A stretch of 17,327 nucleotides of DNA, taken from positions 1 through 17,327 of the forward strand of contig JAAZNU010000146.1 of assembly GCA_012798135.1 (NCBI GenBank), given 5' to 3'. This document shows positions 14,920-17,327 of the stretch, one piece after another (positions within the stretch are counted from its first letter, which is position 1; each line of letters opens with the position of its first letter). Both the position numbers and the translations under genes were made by a program. The notes beneath the pieces are model-generated. The model ran no database searches and was not told where the DNA came from. It saw only the letters and a program-made list of their open reading frames with translations. The stretch comes from Veillonellaceae bacterium (GTDB taxonomy: Bacteria; Bacillota_C; Negativicutes; UBA1444).

Positions 14920-16188
14920 CTACCCGTAGACGATCAGCGACTCGCACGCGACACCGTCACCGTCGTCATCGAGGTCGTAGTAGTCGGAGAAGCCCTTCCC
15001 CAGCCAGTAGTCGTGGAAGGCCTGCGCCTGCGACTGGGTCTGGAAAGATGAGCAGGTGATGTCCTGGTCAGGGGGAGTGTCGCCGCCGGGGACCGGGACA
15101 CCGGGAGTTGGCGATGGGCTCGTGACAGGGTCAGTTCCCGGTTGGACCGCGCTTCCCTGCGCCGCGCACTTCTCTGCGACGTACCTCAGCACCTCATTCG
15201 ACACAGCTCCCGTTCCGCCGAGAGCGACCACGTGCCGTGCCTCGAGGCGAGAGACCTCGTTGCAGACGGCTTGCGTCGGTCGGTCCCCGTCGACGAGGAG
15301 GATTGGTGAGTCGTTCATGCCTGCCACCGGCGCGCCCGCAACAGCATCGGCGAAGCCACTGCCGGATGCGAGATAGACCGTGTCGGCTGTTCGGTGCTGG
15401 TAGGCGAGGGAGGAGAGTTGCGCTGACGTTTCGTAGCGATCTGCCCCAGCAACTCGGAGCACCTGCGCAAAGATGAATTCCTCCACATCTTCGGCAGTCG
15501 CTTCGTCGATCGCGGCGCTGCCGCCGAGGATCATGATGCGCCGAGCGTCAATGCGTTCCAACTCGTCGGCTGTCGTGTCTGGAAGCCTGTTCGGCGCTGT
15601 AAGAAGCATGGGGGCGTGTAGTGCGGCACCAATCGCAGCCGCCGAGACAGCATCCGGGAAGTCGGCGCCGGACGCGACAAAAGCGTTGTCGAGGGCGATG
15701 TCGAAGTACGCCGCTGAAATCTTGGCGGCGGTCTCGTAGCGGTCAGAACCGGCGATTCGAGTGACAGAGCGCGAGTGGTCGCGCAATTCGAGCACCACCT
15801 GATTCGAGACGGCCGCCGGACCGCCAACAACGACGATTCTCCCGGGATTGAGACGATCGATCTCCGCCTCGACGGACGCAGGCAGAACACCGTGCTTCGT
15901 GAGCAGCACGGGCGCCTCGACAGCTCCGGCCGCAGCGCCCACTGCGAGCGCGTCCGGAAAGTCCTCACCGGACGCGACGAAAACCGTGCTCACACCGGCC
16001 TGGAAGGACGCTCTGGAAATGGCTGCACTCGTGGCGTAGCGGTCGGCTCCACTGAGTCGAGCGGTCGTGGCTGTGCCCGCAGCCCCGGAGGGGACAGCGG
16101 ACAGGATGAGTGCAGCCGTAACCAGTGCGGCCCCCAAGGCGGCAATCTGCCCTGGCGTTCTCGTGCTGGTTGCACGGTCCGTGGTCAT
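14920..16188 (-). CDS. Triple-CWB2 secreted protein with C-terminal Excalibur calcium-binding domain
   Basis: ATG 16188 (MTTDRATSTR) has AGGAGGT eight bases upstream; the frame extends upstream to 16368 but that part lacks a signal sequence and would precede this one. The signal peptide is hydrophobic at about 14-32, with cleavage likely in PSGAAGTA (33-40). Three CWB2 repeats lie at about 44-138, 143-238 and 245-341 with GADRYATS, GSDRYETA and GADRYETS motifs. Cys309 and Cys341 sit in the last. A Pro/Thr/Ser/Gly linker (346-375) leads to residues 377-418: CSSFQTQSQAQAFHDYW then DLDDDGDGVACES. The second part is the DxDxDGxxCE signature of the Excalibur domain (PF05901), a small extracellular calcium-binding module with a disulfide (here Cys379 and Cys415). 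It may act in calcium-dependent wall or matrix assembly; that is inferred from the family. Confidence 0.95.
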   Translation of the reverse strand: MTTDRATSTRTPGQIAALGAALVTAALILSAVPSGAAGTATTARLSGADRYATSAAISRASFQAGVSTVFVASGEDFPDALAVGAAAGAVEAPVLLTKHGVLPASVEAEIDRLNPGRIVVVGGPAAVSNQVVLELRDHSRSVTRIAGSDRYETAAKISAAYFDIALDNAFVASGADFPDAVSAAAIGAALHAPMLLTAPNRLPDTTADELERIDARRIMILGGSAAIDEATAEDVEEFIFAQVLRVAGADRYETSAQLSSLAYQHRTADTVYLASGSGFADAVAGAPVAGMNDSPILLVDGDRPTQAVCNEVSRLEARHVVALGGTGAVSNEVLRYVAEKCAAQGSAVQPGTDPVTSPSPTPGVPVPGGDTPPDQDITCSSFQTQSQAQAFHDYWLGKGFSDYYDLDDDGDGVACESLIVYG

Positions 16189-16268
16189 TCGCAGGTACCT
16201 CCTATTGGCTTCTTCGCCTTGAGAGCGGTTCCGCAAACCCTCGTCTGGAAGATTCCGGCTTTGTGACA

Positions 16269-16274
16269 AGCATA
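16269..16274 (-). promoter_or_regulatory. Possible -10 box for the Excalibur-CWB2 gene
   Basis: TATGCT on the minus strand (16274-16269) lies about 80 bases upstream of the ATG at 16188, in the only AT-richer patch of this 149-base gap. The -35 region is not convincing, so this is a weak call. Confidence 0.28.
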
Positions 16275-16315
16275 ACAGCGGAAGGTACGCGGCGATGGGT
16301 ATCCACAGGCTGGGC

Positions 16316-16335
16316 TCCGCGTCCTTCGACGCGGA
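16316..16335 (-). terminator. Possible hairpin terminator after the last glycosyltransferase
   Basis: TCCGCGTC (16316-16323) and GACGCGGA (16328-16335) form a perfect 8-bp stem with a CTTC loop (GAAG, a GNRA-type loop, on the minus-strand transcript). It begins two bases after the stop codon of the upstream gene. There is no U-tract. Confidence 0.4.
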
Positions 16336-16337
16336 CC

Positions 16338-17327
16338 TCACGCGTCGCGGACGACGTCGTCCACGCACTCGACGGCCTTACGGGCGGCAGCCCGCAACGA
16401 GGCGTGTGCTGCCGTCCATGCCGCCAACCGTGCGACCTCCCCCGGATTCCGCTCCGCCCGCAGTGCGGCGATCATCGCCTTCGCGACGTGGCGGACGTCG
16501 TAGTCGACATCCCAGCCCAACCGATTGTCCCGGACGAGGTCTCGGCCGGGTCCTGGCCCGACGTGAAGGATGGGAGTCCCACACGCCGCGGCGGCGTACA
16601 CCTTCGTGGCGATTGCGAAACCGTAGGGCCCCGGGCGCACGCTCGCGAGCGCCGCTCGGGCCCCGCGCAACCACGTGGCGGTGGCGGCAGGGGCGAGCCG
16701 GGGGTGGAACTGGACGACGCCGTCGGGCAGGGCCCCGGCGTCCTCCTCCATGGCGGACCGCTCCGAGCCCTGCCCGATCACCACCACGAGCGCGTCCGGG
16801 ACCTCCTCCAGCACTCTCGGCAGGGCGCGGGTGAAGATCCGGGCACCGTGGACCTCGGAGGCCGTGCCCGCGTACACGAGGTAGGGGCGCCCGGCCTCCA
16901 CGGCCGGTCCGTCCGGCCGGAAGACCTCCGTGTCCGCTCCGTGGCCGATCATCGTGATGGGTCCGCGCACCCCGAGGCCGCGGAGCCGCTCCACGAGCAC
17001 TGGATTCACGGTCAGCACGTGGGCAGCTCCGCCTGTGGCCCATCGCTCGACCAAGGCGAGGACGCGTTGCACCACAGCGGGAACCCCGACCTCAAGGACG
17101 GCCTCCGACCAGAGATCGGCGGCGACATAGAGGTAGGGCACGCGGCGCAGGGCGCACGCGATGCGAACGGCGACACCCGAGGTGGGCGGCGGCTCACACA
17201 CGACCACGTCGGGACGGCGCCGCAGGAGGAGGCGGAACAACAGGGGGATGTCAAAGGACAGGTAGCCCAAGTAGCCCCGGATGTAGCCGTCCGCGTTCCG
17301 GAGTGCGGGCCACCGCACAACGTGGAC
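16338..17327 (-). CDS. Partial GT4 family glycosyltransferase (WbuB-like)
   Basis: The frame is open to the window edge: upstream of GTG 17318 it reads VHV, continuing the usual N-terminal strand, so the true start lies outside. Counting from that GTG there are 326 residues. YLSFDIPLLFRLLLRRRPDV (19-38) and VPYLYVAADLWSEAVLEVG (60-78) match the DLWP-like region of WbuB-type GT4 enzymes. The C-domain has RPYLVYAGTASEVHGARIF (144-162), ALVVVIGQGSE and ATKVYAAAACGTPILHVGP (237-255). In that donor-site motif the Glu normally found after K-x-(Y/F) is Ala (242). It would add a sugar to a lipid-linked glycan in the cytoplasm. A short hairpin follows the stop, and a gap of 149 bases separates it from the next CWB2 gene, so it probably belongs to a transcription unit extending beyond the window. 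Confidence 0.9.
   Translation of the reverse strand, partial: VHVVRWPALRNADGYIRGYLGYLSFDIPLLFRLLLRRRPDVVVCEPPPTSGVAVRIACALRRVPYLYVAADLWSEAVLEVGVPAVVQRVLALVERWATGGAAHVLTVNPVLVERLRGLGVRGPITMIGHGADTEVFRPDGPAVEAGRPYLVYAGTASEVHGARIFTRALPRVLEEVPDALVVVIGQGSERSAMEEDAGALPDGVVQFHPRLAPAATATWLRGARAALASVRPGPYGFAIATKVYAAAACGTPILHVGPGPGRDLVRDNRLGWDVDYDVRHVAKAMIAALRAERNPGEVARLAAWTAAHASLRAAARKAVECVDDVVRDA

Noticed and set aside
1..17327. A complete Wzx/Wzy-type polysaccharide cluster
   Set aside because: Flippase and glycosyltransferases are present, but no polymerase, chain-length regulator, priming enzyme or nucleotide-sugar gene is seen in the window, so the pathway cannot be called complete.
1..17327. 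CWB2 repeats treated as DNA-level tandem repeats, or a CRISPR-like array
   Set aside because: The repeats are conserved at protein level, with clearly diverged nucleotides and about 95-residue units; no regular short repeat-spacer pattern exists.

Overview
The window comes from a high-GC Gram-positive genome, most likely an actinomycete (Actinomycetota, perhaps Micrococcales). This rests on the strong GC bias at third codon positions, Ala/Arg-rich proteins, GGAGG-type ribosome binding sites, frequent GTG starts, and the type of surface proteins present. I cannot name the genus.

The theme is the cell surface. Six genes encode secreted proteins built on the cell-wall-binding repeat CWB2 (Pfam PF04122), usually in three tandem copies. 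Seven other genes look like surface polysaccharide assembly or tailoring functions. Left to right: a partial CWB2 protein with a C-terminal Ig-like surface domain (+, 1-923); a convergent CWB2 protein with a proline-rich tail (-, 1034-2095); a gene-poor stretch holding a decayed tyrosine-recombinase fragment (2096-2766); a tight + strand operon of PIG-L-type deacetylase, BioF2/FemAB-like acyltransferase and GNAT acetyltransferase (2767-5352). All remaining genes are on the minus strand: CWB2 protein with an unrecognised C-terminal domain (5337-6692), an acidic CWB2 protein with an insertion (6850-8169), Wzx-like flippase (8451-9902), GT4 glycosyltransferase (9899-11035), CWB2 protein with an Amidase_2 domain (11430-13520), a second GT4 glycosyltransferase (13773-14855), CWB2 protein with an Excalibur domain (14920-16188), and a third, partial GT4 glycosyltransferase (16338 to the window end).

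A reasonable reading is a wall-polymer plus wall-protein cassette. Glycosyltransferases and the flippase would make and export a glycan, the deacetylase and acyltransferases may decorate it, and CWB2 proteins would dock on it. In Clostridioides difficile, triple-CWB2 proteins bind the anionic polymer PSII and form the S-layer; extending that to this locus is inference. The window shows no Wzy-type polymerase, no priming phosphoglycosyltransferase and no secA2, so any such pathway is incomplete here. No tRNA, rRNA or CRISPR array was seen.

The points most worth a second look are: the interleaving of CWB2 and glycan genes; a conserved cysteine pair found only in the last CWB2 repeat of five of the six proteins; different accessory modules on a common anchor; a C8 tract inside a glycosyltransferase; and the recombinase remnant in the middle of the locus.
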